DNA of 64,000 nucleotides from Paenibacillus luteus (GTDB lineage Bacteria; Bacillota; Bacilli; Paenibacillales; Paenibacillaceae), in contig NZ_SKCD01000011.1 of NCBI RefSeq assembly GCF_006542765.1, positions 310,001-374,000 of the forward strand. The letters are read 5' to 3'. A program made the position numbers and the translations under genes. Shown piece by piece: positions 52,338-60,854 of the stretch (positions within the stretch are counted from its first letter, which is position 1; the number at the start of each line of letters is the position of its first letter). The notes beneath the pieces were generated by a model. That model was not told where the DNA came from, did no database searches, and was given only the letters and a program-made list of their open reading frames with translations.

Positions 52338-52633
52338 TTATTTCATGAAAATCCGTCGAACTCCTCTGCTATCTTTTCGATATCTTGGTATTTTAATAAA
52401 ATCATTCATCTCGCTGATACAATTCTCAAAACTGTCATCTGACGATAAATCACAAAAGAACGTTACCTTTTGACGCTTCCAATAGCCTTGAATAAAACCT
52501 TCAACACTCCAGGTAAGTGAAGTTCGAGTTAGCTTTGTTCTAGCACGAAATATTGAGCTTTCGTTTGCACTTCAACCTCAATCAGCTTCGCATTTAGTTC
52601 CTCAATCCGCTCTTTGAAGGCATTCACATTCAT
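52338..52633 (-). pseudogene. Small frameshifted gene of unknown function
   Basis: A perfect ribosome binding site (AAAGGAGGG) leads to ATG 52633 or, with better spacing, GTG 52627. The frame codes NAFKERIEELNAKLIEVEVQ and stops after 32-34 residues at 52529. In the -1 frame an open stretch of 77 codons (52571-52338) codes a protein-like sequence including WSVEGFIQGYWKRQK, VTFFCDLSSDDSFEN and RYRKDSRGVRRIFMK. This stretch has no start codon before its internal Met. Joining the two gives about 95-100 residues. No family recognised. It may be a decayed gene, a sequencing indel or programmed frameshifting; no canonical slippery heptamer was seen. From 52064 to 52337 nothing else was found. Confidence 0.5.
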
Positions 52634-52782
52634 CCCTCCTTTTTCAAAAGCATATCATGAATTTTTGCGTCGATGATCAAAAAAAGTCCTGGCAGGCCTT
52701 GGGCTGGATTTCCCAAAGACATACGCAGGACAACATGCTCTCGCACTCACTATATTTTACTCATCCATTGCTATTCTGCTGG

Positions 52783-53751
52783 CTAGGCTTGAAGCTTGGC
52801 CATTTTAACTTTCCTTTTCTTCAAGCGCTTAGCAATGCCCAAATACCGCTCCAACTCGCGCAGCAGCTTAAGCAGCGAAGCGCGCACTTCGAATTCATCA
52901 CGCGTCTTGGGAAGCTCCATCCCTTGAAACAGCTGTGACAGCTCATGCAGCCGCTCTTCGACGTTGCCTTCATATACATCCGATTTGACGTCGCTCGCGA
53001 GCTGATCAAGCAGGTCTGCAATCATCACGGCTTGCGGGAATTTCTGATAGACAAATGCCAGCTCCACGAGCATCTGCTGCACCGACTCCAACTGCTGGCG
53101 CCTCATCTCAAAATATGTCGACCAATACTGTTCCTGGCCCCAAAGTCGATTTTCCCGATTCCGCACAGACCGCTGCGCACCTTCTTCAATCGCGCTGTAA
53201 GCTTCAAGAATCTCGCTGCCGTTCCACACATGCGCAGGATTGCGTAAGGTGAAAGCCATTTCTTGAAAGATGATACCGAAGTTCTGTTCGAGCGAATTGC
53301 GGTAATGCTGCAGCTGATGCTCGTCCTTCGGCATGTAAATGATATTTACAATCGTCGCCCAGCCGAGACCCGCAAACAGCAGCAGTATTTCGTTGCCGAT
53401 AATGCCCGTAGTTACTTCCTCGCGGTTAAACAGATGGAATACGATGACCGAACTCGTGACGATCCCGTCCTTCAATTGAAAGCGGGAAAGAACCGGGAAG
53501 GTAATCAAAATAAAAATGGCCACCGCCCAAATATGAAAGCCGAACAACGAAAAAATAAGCGATGCAAAAAAAAGGCCGAGCACAGACGCAATAAAACGGA
53601 CGAATGCGCTCTTAAGTCCCTTCATTCGCGTCACTTCGACGCCGAGTATGGCAAGAATGCCCGCGCCAAGCGGCGGCTCCAGACCCAGATAGACAGCGGT
53701 ATATATAGCTGCAATGGCTGCCAGAGCTGTTTTGATAATGCGAATGCCCAT
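52783..53751 (-). CDS. Aromatic acid exporter family protein (FUSC-like, DUF939)
   Basis: Membrane protein of 322 residues. The N-terminal half (about 1-150) has four to six hydrophobic helices (IIKTALAAIAAIYTAVYLG, LGAGILAILGVEVTR, FVRFIASVLGLFFASLIF, AVAIFILITFPVLSRF, GIIGNEILLLFAGLGWA). The C-terminal half is a soluble helical domain (DUF939 type) with many charged residues and a basic end KRLKKRKVKMAK. The family exports aromatic carboxylic acids in some bacteria; the substrate here is not known. ATG in good context. Downstream gene on this strand is the small frameshifted one. Confidence 0.85.
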   Translation of the reverse strand: MGIRIIKTALAAIAAIYTAVYLGLEPPLGAGILAILGVEVTRMKGLKSAFVRFIASVLGLFFASLIFSLFGFHIWAVAIFILITFPVLSRFQLKDGIVTSSVIVFHLFNREEVTTGIIGNEILLLFAGLGWATIVNIIYMPKDEHQLQHYRNSLEQNFGIIFQEMAFTLRNPAHVWNGSEILEAYSAIEEGAQRSVRNRENRLWGQEQYWSTYFEMRRQQLESVQQMLVELAFVYQKFPQAVMIADLLDQLASDVKSDVYEGNVEERLHELSQLFQGMELPKTRDEFEVRASLLKLLRELERYLGIAKRLKKRKVKMAKLQA

Positions 53752-53790
53752 GAAATTAACCTCGCGTACGATAGGATTTATTCCTACATC

Positions 53791-54678
53791 CTAACGCTCG
53801 CGCCAGCCTGCCGTCAACCGTCGCTCCAGCATCGCCACTAGCTGATACATAACTGTCGCTACAATCGCGATCACAATGAGGCTGGATAAGACCAGTGTAA
53901 AATTAAACACTTGGAAGCCGTAGATGATCAAATAGCCAAGTCCAAGCTTCGCGACAAGGAATTCACCGACGATTACGCCTATCCAAGCCAAACCAACGTT
54001 AACCTTGAGCGTAGCGATTATGACCGGAAACGAGCCGGGCAAGATGACGAGCTTAAACAGCTGTAACCGCGATGCCCCAAGCAGCCTAACAACCTTGATA
54101 TAGCCGGAATCGATCTCCCGAAAACGATTATATATATTCAAGGTTGTAATGATGACAGTAACCGATAACGTGATCGCAACGATGGACATAAACCCTGGGC
54201 CTAGCCCAACAATAAAAATCGGTCCCAACGCTACCTTCGGCATACTGTTGAGCACGACCAAATAAGGATCGAACACGCGCGACAAAAAGGGAAACCACCA
54301 AAGCACTGCAGCCATTGCCGTCCCCAGAATCGTACCGAGTAAAAAACCGACTACCGTCTCCGTTACGGTCATCCCGACATGCGGCCAAATGCTGCCGTCA
54401 GCCATCGTTTTCCACAGCTGCTGCAGCATTTTTGTGGGATAACTGAACAATAAGGGATCGATCCATTTATTACGTCCCGCAGCTTCCCACAAGCCAACAA
54501 ACAGCAGGAGCAGAACCGTTTGAGTCACGATGACCGCTGCCGTAAGCTTTCGCTTCTGTGATTTGAAACGCATGTGAAGATCACCCATCCAGCTGCGTCG
54601 ATCCTCCTGGATGCCGGAAGTATGGATGGGCCCTTGGACTTCTGCATTTTCAGCACTCTGCTTGCTTCGCTTATCCAC
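53791..54678 (-). CDS. ABC importer permease, TauC/SsuC/ThiX type
   Basis: Membrane permease of about 295 residues. A polar N-terminal tail precedes six hydrophobic segments. The EAA-type loop reads IKVVRLLGASRLQLFKLVILPGSFP. GTG 54678 is chosen because AAGGAGG lies 8 nt upstream and it overlaps the ATPase stop by 8 nt. A longer frame to 54702 is possible. It works with the NMT1/THI5-type binding protein and ATPase; the substrate may be a sulfonate, nitrate-like or pyrimidine compound. Confidence 0.88.
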   Translation of the reverse strand: MDKRSKQSAENAEVQGPIHTSGIQEDRRSWMGDLHMRFKSQKRKLTAAVIVTQTVLLLLFVGLWEAAGRNKWIDPLLFSYPTKMLQQLWKTMADGSIWPHVGMTVTETVVGFLLGTILGTAMAAVLWWFPFLSRVFDPYLVVLNSMPKVALGPIFIVGLGPGFMSIVAITLSVTVIITTLNIYNRFREIDSGYIKVVRLLGASRLQLFKLVILPGSFPVIIATLKVNVGLAWIGVIVGEFLVAKLGLGYLIIYGFQVFNFTLVLSSLIVIAIVATVMYQLVAMLERRLTAGWRER

Positions 54679-55468
54679 TACTCCTGCCTCCTTCACCGAC
54701 ATCCTTGTCTAGCTCCGCCCATAAGCTGTCGAACAGTTCTTGAAAGCTAGGCAGCTTGCGTGCAGCCATTGGGGCCGCTGCACGAATAGGCTCATGAACG
54801 GAAATCTCGCTTCGGATATGTCCGGGATTTCGGCCAAGCACGATGATTCGATCGCTCATCGCAGCCGCTTCCGCCAAATCATGGGTGACAAGGACTGCGG
54901 TTTTTCCAAGTCGCTTCAGCGTCTGATGAACCAAATCCTCCAGCTGCAGCTTAATATGCAAATCAAGCGCGGAGAATGGCTCATCCAGCAGAAGCACCTC
55001 AGGCTCTGTAGCCAGCGTTCGCGCAAGCGCTACTCGTTGCCTCATCCCGCCTGATAGCTCATGGGGGTATCTCCCCCCTGCATCAGGCAAGCCAAGCTCG
55101 CTGAGCAGCTCATCAACAGCCCGTAAAGTCTTCTCAGTCTTGCGGCCGCTTATTTCAAGCCCGATGGCGGCATTTTCTCTAATCGTGCGCCATGGAAACA
55201 AATAGTCTTGCTGCAGCATATAACCTACCTTTGGCGAAGGCCCCTCTACCCGTTCTCCGCCTAGCAGCACCTGCCCTTTTGTGGGAGGGAACAAGCCGGC
55301 GAGCAAGCTAAGCACCGTCGTCTTGCCGCAGCCGCTAGGCCCAACCAGGCTAATAAACTCTCCGCGGTCAACCGTCAGATCGATCTGTTCAACCGCGAGA
55401 GAGGCTTCCTTTTCATTCACATATACATGTGATAATTGCTGCAGCTCAAGCACAGGAGTATGTTTCAT
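54671..55468 (-). CDS. ABC importer ATP-binding protein, TauB/SsuB/ThiZ type
   Basis: ATPase of about 265 residues. Walker A GPSGCGKTTVLSLLAG, Q-loop MLQQDYLFPW, signature LSGGMRQRVALA, Walker B VLLLDEPFSALD and H-loop LVTHDLAEA. ATG 55468 is preferred to TTG 55474 because GGAGG lies 7 nt upstream. It is second in the operon binding protein-ATPase-permease. Confidence 0.92.
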   Translation of the reverse strand: MKHTPVLELQQLSHVYVNEKEASLAVEQIDLTVDRGEFISLVGPSGCGKTTVLSLLAGLFPPTKGQVLLGGERVEGPSPKVGYMLQQDYLFPWRTIRENAAIGLEISGRKTEKTLRAVDELLSELGLPDAGGRYPHELSGGMRQRVALARTLATEPEVLLLDEPFSALDLHIKLQLEDLVHQTLKRLGKTAVLVTHDLAEAAAMSDRIIVLGRNPGHIRSEISVHEPIRAAAPMAARKLPSFQELFDSLWAELDKDVGEGGRSSG

Positions 55469-55496
55469 GCCCAAGCCTCCATTTTCTGCATGCCGA

Positions 55497-56507
55497 TTAT
55501 TTCACTGCTTCGATCGCCTTCTCCGCAAAACTTGTGTCAACCAGCTCGCCGTGTTCCGTACGCTTCTCAAGCTCGCCCGCTGTCGTTATGACATCCAGGA
55601 GATTATTCCATTCCGCTTCATCGATAATCGGATCGGTAGCGAAGGACCCCTGCTGCTTGTAACGGTCAATTGAACTTACAACAATGTCACGATCCACATT
55701 TTCAAAGAAAGGCAGCACTGCGTCTGCAATCTTATCCGCGTCATTGCTCTCCACCCAAAGCTGCGCTTTATGCAAGGCATTCGTGAAGGACTGAACCGTA
55801 TCCTTATTCTTCTTCAAATAGCTTTGCTTGGTCATGAACACCGTATAAGGCAAATGTCCACTCTCCGTTCCGAAAGACGCAATAACATGCCCTTTGCCTT
55901 CCTTCTCGAAGATCGATGCGGTTGGCTCGAACAGCTGGACATAATCACCCGTACCCGAAGCGAAAGCAGCTGCGATATTGGCAAAATCCACGTTTTGAAT
56001 CAACTCCAGATCAGCCTTCGGATCAATGCCATGCTTCTTCAGTACAAACTCGCCTGCCATTTGGGGCATGCCGCCTTTTCTTTGTCCGAGAAAAATGCTT
56101 CCTTTCAGTGAACTCCAGTCAAAATCCTTCACTTCATCCTTCGCCACTAGAAATGTGCCATCCGTTTGAGTAACCTGGGCGAAATTGATGATTGGATCAT
56201 CGGTTCCTTGCTGATACACGTAGATGGAAGTTTCTGAACCTACGAGCGCGACATCAATGGCGTTCGAGAGCAGCGCAGTCATCGTCTTGTCACCGCCCGG
56301 CGTCGTCGTTAATTCCACGTCTAGGCCTTCTTCCTCAAAGAAGCCATTGGCAAGTGCTACATACTCCGGTGCATAGAACAATGACCGGGTGACCTCTCCG
56401 ATCCGTACCTTTGTTTTCTCTGAATCCCCTTTGCCGCAGCCCGCGAGCGCAGCAGTCATGACGAGCGCTACCGTAAGCAGCAGCGACATGAATATACGTC
56501 TTTTCAT
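55497..56507 (-). CDS. NMT1/THI5-like ABC substrate-binding lipoprotein
   Basis: Binding lipoprotein of 336 residues. The signal peptide (MKRRIFMSLLLTVALVMTA) ends in lipobox LAGC (Cys24). The mature part begins VRIGEVTRSLFYAPEYVAL with GFFEEEGLDVELTT, as in the NMT1/THI5 and SsuA/TauA families. ATG 56507 is chosen because GGAGGG is 7 nt upstream. No TPP riboswitch was found upstream, so a thiamine precursor role is unsupported; sulfonates or related compounds are equally possible. Confidence 0.9.
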   Translation of the reverse strand: MKRRIFMSLLLTVALVMTAALAGCGKGDSEKTKVRIGEVTRSLFYAPEYVALANGFFEEEGLDVELTTTPGGDKTMTALLSNAIDVALVGSETSIYVYQQGTDDPIINFAQVTQTDGTFLVAKDEVKDFDWSSLKGSIFLGQRKGGMPQMAGEFVLKKHGIDPKADLELIQNVDFANIAAAFASGTGDYVQLFEPTASIFEKEGKGHVIASFGTESGHLPYTVFMTKQSYLKKNKDTVQSFTNALHKAQLWVESNDADKIADAVLPFFENVDRDIVVSSIDRYKQQGSFATDPIIDEAEWNNLLDVITTAGELEKRTEHGELVDTSFAEKAIEAVK

Positions 56508-56587
56508 TTGGAGTCCCTCCTGCACATTTAAGTCATTTGATGTACTCCAGCCTATGCAAAGACAACTTGGGCGGTGAATGGGCATGC

Positions 56588-56635
56588 AAAAAGAAGGCTG
56601 CCCGCATATCGTCAATGACGAGCGGACAGCCTTCT
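56588..56635 (-). terminator. Rho-independent terminator of the carboxypeptidase gene
   Basis: AGAAGGCTG (56592-56600) pairs with CAGCCTTCT (56627-56635), with an inner CCGC/GCGG and CGTC/GACG continuation. On the minus strand TTTTT follows. Confidence 0.88.
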
Positions 56636-56660
56636 ATTTACCGTTCCTATTCGTTTTGCT

Positions 56661-58178
56661 TTACAGCTTGTAGATATCCGTATATTTCTTGGTCAGGTAA
56701 TCAACTAAATATTGTGGGTCGAGCGGCTTGCCGGTTACGCTCTCAATCAGCTCAGATGGCGATCTCAGCTTGCCGTATTTGTAGATTCGCTCCGTTAACC
56801 AGTCCTTAATAGGAAGCAGCTCACCACCGCCGACATTCGTCCAGAAGCTGTGAAGCTCTTTCTCCATCGTATCTGCGATTTGCGCCGCATACATATTGCC
56901 AAGCGAGTAAGATGGGAAGTAACCGAACGCTCCGCCAGACCAATGCACATCCTGAAGGACGCCTTCGGCATCATTCGGCGGTGTCACGCCCAAATACTCT
57001 TTGTATTTGTCGTTCCAAATGGCAGGCAAATCGGCTGCTTTCGCTCCTCCGTTAAAAATCAGCTTCTCCATCTCATACCGAATAATGATGTGAAGGTTGT
57101 AAGTCAGCTCATCCGCCTCGATTCGGATCAAGGACGGCTTTACGACGTTGTTGCCGCGGTAAAACTGATCAACGCTAACATCAAGCTGGCCAGGAAAGCG
57201 TTTCTGAAGCTCGCCGAAATATTGGTTCCAGAACGGTCTGCTGCGGCCGATCACATTTTCCCAGAAGCGGGATTGCGATTCATGGATCCCCATGGAAGTG
57301 CCCGTGCAAAGCGTCGTTCCAATAAGCTCCTCCATAATATTTTGCTCATAGAGTGCATGGCCGCCTTCATGAATCGTGCCGAACAAAGCGCTAGTAACAT
57401 CATCTTCCAAATAGCGTGTTGTAATACGTACGTCGCCAGGGCTTAAACCCGTAGCGAAAGGATGAGCACTCTCGTCCAATCTGCCTGCCTCAAAGTTATA
57501 TCCCATTTGCTCCAATATGTATAAGCTGAAAGCTTTTTGAGCGGATTTATCATAATTTTGCTTTAAGAATGACTCATCCGGCTGGTGTGGCGAGTTCGCT
57601 ATTGCCGCTGCCAGCGGAACGAGCTTCGCGCGCAAGCCGCCGAATACGCGGTCAAGCTCGGCTACGGTCATGCCCGGTTCATATTGGTCAAGCAATGTAT
57701 CGTAGCGGGTTTCCTTAGCGCCCCAGAGATCAATAAATTGATTGGTATATGAAATGACCTTCTCTAAATAAGGCTGGAAGCCGGCATAGTCGTTGTTTTC
57801 CTTTGCTTCCTCCCACTTGGATTCGGATTGTGAGGCTAATACCACGTATTCCTGATACAGCTTTGGAGGTATTTTTACGCTGCGGTCGTATTCCTTGCGG
57901 GTTTCCGTTACAAGACGCTGGTCAATCTCAGACAGGCCTGAATAAGCAGTGCTTTCCTCCAACTCAGAAATCCATTCTCCCAGCTCGGGCGAAGTCGAAA
58001 GCTTGAATTGGTCGGCGGATAAGGCACCAATGACCTCAGAACGATTATCCATTCCTTTACGGGGCGCTCCTGTGCGCAAATCCCAGTACAGCACGCCGAG
58101 CGCTTCCTCATAGCTTTTTATTTTGCGAATCGTTTCTTTAAAGCTGTTCAGCGCTTCATTCGTTTTGGTTGACATCAT
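56661..58178 (-). CDS. M32 family metallocarboxypeptidase
   Basis: Zinc carboxypeptidase of 505 residues (Taq/Pfu type). The zinc motif HEGGH is at 270-274 (IHEGGHALYEQ), and the third ligand Glu300 lies in GIHESQSRFWEN. Other family blocks are VLYWDLRTGAP, DVRITTRYLEDD, IRIEADELTYNLH and GAFGYFPSYSLGNMYAAQ. It is cytoplasmic and removes C-terminal residues, with broad specificity. It stands alone with its own terminator. Confidence 0.95.
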   Translation of the reverse strand: MMSTKTNEALNSFKETIRKIKSYEEALGVLYWDLRTGAPRKGMDNRSEVIGALSADQFKLSTSPELGEWISELEESTAYSGLSEIDQRLVTETRKEYDRSVKIPPKLYQEYVVLASQSESKWEEAKENNDYAGFQPYLEKVISYTNQFIDLWGAKETRYDTLLDQYEPGMTVAELDRVFGGLRAKLVPLAAAIANSPHQPDESFLKQNYDKSAQKAFSLYILEQMGYNFEAGRLDESAHPFATGLSPGDVRITTRYLEDDVTSALFGTIHEGGHALYEQNIMEELIGTTLCTGTSMGIHESQSRFWENVIGRSRPFWNQYFGELQKRFPGQLDVSVDQFYRGNNVVKPSLIRIEADELTYNLHIIIRYEMEKLIFNGGAKAADLPAIWNDKYKEYLGVTPPNDAEGVLQDVHWSGGAFGYFPSYSLGNMYAAQIADTMEKELHSFWTNVGGGELLPIKDWLTERIYKYGKLRSPSELIESVTGKPLDPQYLVDYLTKKYTDIYKL

Positions 58179-58310
58179 TGTACCGCCTTTCTATAGTTAT
58201 CGGATTGCTATCTTCATGGGAACTTCACTTGATCTTCATTATTTCAATCCTTATAATCATCTTAAACCTGCTCGTCATCCAGTGCAAGAGAGAGAAAGAG
58301 AGGAAGCCTT

Positions 58311-58643
58311 ATGCATATTATTTTTTCGAAAGCAGCGATTGAACGAATTACTCCCTATTTGGATAACCGTGAGCTCAAGCTAAAGTTTCTTCATGATACG
58401 GAAGGCTGCGGCTGCGTCGTTAGCGGCGTGCCAGCGCTTCAGCTCATAAATGAACCGACTGTCGATGATCGGCTTGGCCAAGGCGAGCCTTTCGCCTACT
58501 ATTATGAGCCCCGTCACGAGATTTATTACGAGCCCCAGATGAAAATCGATTATAACGCGGAAACCGGCAGTTTTAGTCTGAAAAGCGATAGCCAGATTTA
58601 TACCCACCACCTTCGCTTCTTAACCAAAGGAAGTGCAGCGTGA
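58311..58643 (+). CDS. HesB-like (YneR-type) iron-sulfur biosynthesis family protein
   Basis: Cytoplasmic protein of 110 residues with the HesB/IscA-like fold: MHIIFSKAAIERI, LKFLHDTEGCGCVVSG and a C-terminal strand region FSLKSDSQI. It retains only the CGC pair and lacks the C-terminal CxC of true A-type scaffolds, as in B. subtilis YneR-like proteins, so cluster transfer is uncertain. GAGAGGAAG precedes the ATG. It overlaps the carbonic anhydrase gene by 4 nt. Confidence 0.82.
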   Translation: MHIIFSKAAIERITPYLDNRELKLKFLHDTEGCGCVVSGVPALQLINEPTVDDRLGQGEPFAYYYEPRHEIYYEPQMKIDYNAETGSFSLKSDSQIYTHHLRFLTKGSAA

Positions 58644-59206
58644 ACAAAATCGGCGACATCTTAGCCTACAATAAGCAATTTGTTGAGAATCGTGATTACG
58701 AAACCTATTCGACAAGCAAATACCCAAAAAAAAGAATGGTCATCGTAACTTGCATGGATACGCGGTTAACTGAAATGCTCCCTAAAGCTATGAATCTTAA
58801 AAACGGTGACGCCAAAATCATAAAAAATGCCGGCGCTATCGTCACGCAACCTTTTGGCAATATTATGCGGAGCATTCTCGTTGCACTATATGAACTCCAG
58901 GCAGATGAAGTTTTTGTCATCGGACACACCAATTGCGGCATGACTGGACTTAATCCCGAGCTAATCATTCAGCATATGGAGGAACGTGGGGTGTCTACAG
59001 ATACCATCACTACGCTTAAGCATTCCGGACTGAATTTAATGCGCTGGCTGACTGGCTTCGACAATGTGCACGACAGCGTGCTTAACAGCGTAAGCATCAT
59101 TCGCAACCACCCGCTGCTGCCTGCAAACATTCTCGTTCATGGTTTAATTATTGATTCGGAAACCGGACAACTAGAGCTTATAGACGCAGCTGATAAGCAA
59201 GATTGA
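58640..59206 (+). CDS. Beta-class carbonic anhydrase
   Basis: Zinc enzyme of 188 residues interconverting CO2 and bicarbonate. Ligands are Cys38 (VTCMDTRL), His95 and Cys98 (GHTNCGM); the Asp40-Arg42 dyad is present. The start is GTG overlapping the previous stop, with AAAGGAAG upstream. It resembles the YvdA/YtiB group. Coupling to the HesB-like gene suggests coexpression. Confidence 0.93.
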   Translation: MNKIGDILAYNKQFVENRDYETYSTSKYPKKRMVIVTCMDTRLTEMLPKAMNLKNGDAKIIKNAGAIVTQPFGNIMRSILVALYELQADEVFVIGHTNCGMTGLNPELIIQHMEERGVSTDTITTLKHSGLNLMRWLTGFDNVHDSVLNSVSIIRNHPLLPANILVHGLIIDSETGQLELIDAADKQD

Positions 59207-59210
59207 AATA

Positions 59211-59257
59211 AAAAGGGAGCATGACGGCTTTATCAGCCGTTGCGCTCCCTTTTTTTC
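59211..59257. terminator. Bidirectional rho-independent terminator
   Basis: AAAGGGAGC (59212-59220) pairs with GCTCCCTTT (59244-59252); an inner ACGGCT/AGCCGT stem extends it; seven T follow and an A-tract precedes. The stop codon of the minus-strand DUF309 gene (59233-59235) lies inside the hairpin. Confidence 0.92.
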
Positions 59258-59766
59258 GCTTCATAAGCTTCCTGTCTAGCGGCGATCACATCCGAGCGAT
59301 CTCTGAGCGTATGCCGGTGAATGGTTGCAGCCCCGAACGCTGAACTGGGGGCTCCCCAAATCAAGTCCCTATCCTTGCAAGCCTGTAAACATTGTTCCAA
59401 AAGCTCATCGCTTGTTAGGCGTAAATCCAAATCCCTATATTCAGCATCAGTTTCTGACTGCAGCGCCGCAATTCGCGGCAGCAATTGATTTTCTAAGTGG
59501 TCCTTGTCAATTCCTAATTGCTCAAGCGGGGATAAAGACAGCCTGCGCTCAGCTTGGACCATCATTTTGAGAGCGCCGCGCTTGTTGCCCCGCCTTTCGT
59601 GATAAAGCCCAACAGCCAGCTGAATAAGCCCTACCCAGGTGTCCGCAATCGGGTCCTCCGGGTGCTCTTTCCAATATTCTTCAAGCAGCTCATGGCATTC
59701 AAAGAAATCCCTAGTTGCATGAAACTCCACTAAATAAGATAAATAAGCAGCAGGAAAAGTGGTCAT
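59233..59766 (-). CDS. DUF309 family protein
   Basis: Helical cytoplasmic protein of 177 residues. The family signature is FHATRDFFECHELLEEYWK, with further helices containing WVGLIQLAVGLYHERRGN. ATG 59766 follows GGGAGGATG and is preferred to 59838. DUF309 proteins are often found near ribonuclease or segregation genes, but no function is proven. It is convergent with the carbonic anhydrase gene and shares its terminator. Confidence 0.88.
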   Translation of the reverse strand: MTTFPAAYLSYLVEFHATRDFFECHELLEEYWKEHPEDPIADTWVGLIQLAVGLYHERRGNKRGALKMMVQAERRLSLSPLEQLGIDKDHLENQLLPRIAALQSETDAEYRDLDLRLTSDELLEQCLQACKDRDLIWGAPSSAFGAATIHRHTLRDRSDVIAARQEAYEAKKRERNG

Positions 59767-59957
59767 GTCATCCTCCCGGGCAAGTGTAATCATTCCTGTA
59801 AATTCACATTTAATATTAGAAATAGTAGCATAGATCACTTATACTTTCATACTTTTAGACCAATCCTATATAAATAAATGAAACCCAAGTCTCACTTATG
59901 CGTATGAAAGACGGTAAGCAGCTTATGTATTAAAGATACCAGGAGGAGAACAGACAG

Positions 59958-60377
59958 ATGAAAAAGGGATTCATGGTCATGCTGGCGTTAGCTCTATTCT
60001 TCACATTAGGGTTTGGACAGTATGCCGATGCAAAACCACGGGGCGGCGGCATTAAATCTCCAAAGCAAAGCGTAACGCAAAACCCTAAGAAATCAGAAAA
60101 CGTAAATCAAAGCAACCCGGGTACAAAAGCAGGAACGACAGCAGGCACAACAAAACCAGGATTTTTCAGCGGCGGCGGCCTTATGAAAGGCATGATGATC
60201 GGCGGCTTGGCTGGCTTGATGTTCGGCAGTATGTTTGCTGGCATGGGCGCATTTGGTAACATTTTGGGTTTCATGATTAATTTACTGGCGATCTTCGCGA
60301 TCATTATGCTGATACGCGTAGCATTCGTATACTTGCGCAGCAAGCGCAACCCGCCAGATCAACGGAGACCTTACTAA
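59958..60377 (+). CDS. Secreted/membrane Gly-rich protein (Tim44-like N-terminus)
   Basis: Protein of 139 residues. A signal peptide (MKKGFMVMLALALFFTLGFG) ends near ADA-KP. A Lys/Asn/Thr-rich linker follows, then a Gly/Met-rich hydrophobic stretch (about 70-95, GGGLMKGMMIGGLAGLMFG) and a membrane helix (about 100-123), with a basic tail. It resembles proteins annotated as Tim44-like, but the Tim44 domain itself is absent. AGGAGGAG precedes the ATG. It is 2 bp upstream of a DUF2653 gene. Function unknown. Confidence 0.75.
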   Translation: MKKGFMVMLALALFFTLGFGQYADAKPRGGGIKSPKQSVTQNPKKSENVNQSNPGTKAGTTAGTTKPGFFSGGGLMKGMMIGGLAGLMFGSMFAGMGAFGNILGFMINLLAIFAIIMLIRVAFVYLRSKRNPPDQRRPY

Positions 60378-60379
60378 TC

Positions 60380-60664
60380 GTGCGTATCTATACGGATGAA
60401 ATTATAAACGCTATCTGCCTGAACATGGCCGACCGCAGAGGCGTCAGCCCGACGGATGTGGAAGTTCAGCTCTCATGGGAAGAGGAATACGGATTTACGG
60501 CTGAGGTTTGGGTAAAGGGTCGCAGCCAGTTCATTCTGGAGTCTAACATCCTTGAGGCTATTGAGCAGTATATGATTAAGCAATACAATAAAAGAGTGTT
60601 TCGCTCCAACATTACGTTAGATGCGGATGAAGAGTTTTGGGCGGACATTACTGAAGAAGGTTAG
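60380..60664 (+). CDS. YxcD family protein (DUF2653)
   Basis: Cytoplasmic protein of 94 residues, starting at GTG 60380 just 2 nt after the previous stop. It contains DEIINAICLNMADRRGVSP and VEVQLSWEEEYGFTAEVWV, typical of DUF2653. No known function. Likely cotranscribed with the Gly-rich membrane protein. Confidence 0.82.
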   Translation: MRIYTDEIINAICLNMADRRGVSPTDVEVQLSWEEEYGFTAEVWVKGRSQFILESNILEAIEQYMIKQYNKRVFRSNITLDADEEFWADITEEG

Positions 60665-60670
60665 ACCATT

Positions 60671-60725
60671 AAGCATTCAGAAGCTTCGCTTATCGTGAGA
60701 TAACGCGCCTCTGGGTGCTTTTTTT
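60671..60725 (+). terminator. Rho-independent terminator after the DUF2653 gene
   Basis: AAGCATTCAGA (60671-60681) pairs with TCTGGGTGCTT (60710-60720) with two G-U pairs and a long loop, followed by seven T. Confidence 0.7.
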
Positions 60726-60854
60726 CATGTTCAATTACCGATAATCGTTCTATTTGAAATAATTGCTAGTCTAGGATTCATAGATAGAGAGCAACCTCCG
60801 CCCTTTCCTTGCGTCTAACTGTAGGATATGGAGAGGAGTGAGCAAGGACAATCT

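Noticed and set aside
52529..52633. Spo0E-like phosphatase
   Set aside because: The N-terminal helix IEELNAKLIE is suggestive, but the SQELD signature is missing and the -1 frame does not resemble the family.
53263..53841. 192-codon plus-strand frame opposite the aromatic acid exporter
   Set aside because: Shadow of a well-supported membrane protein gene; composition is not protein-like and no ribosome binding site precedes it.
56508..56660. TPP riboswitch before the NMT1/THI5-type transporter
   Set aside because: The conserved CUGAGA and ACCUGAUC-like segments are absent; the only structure is the terminator of the upstream gene.
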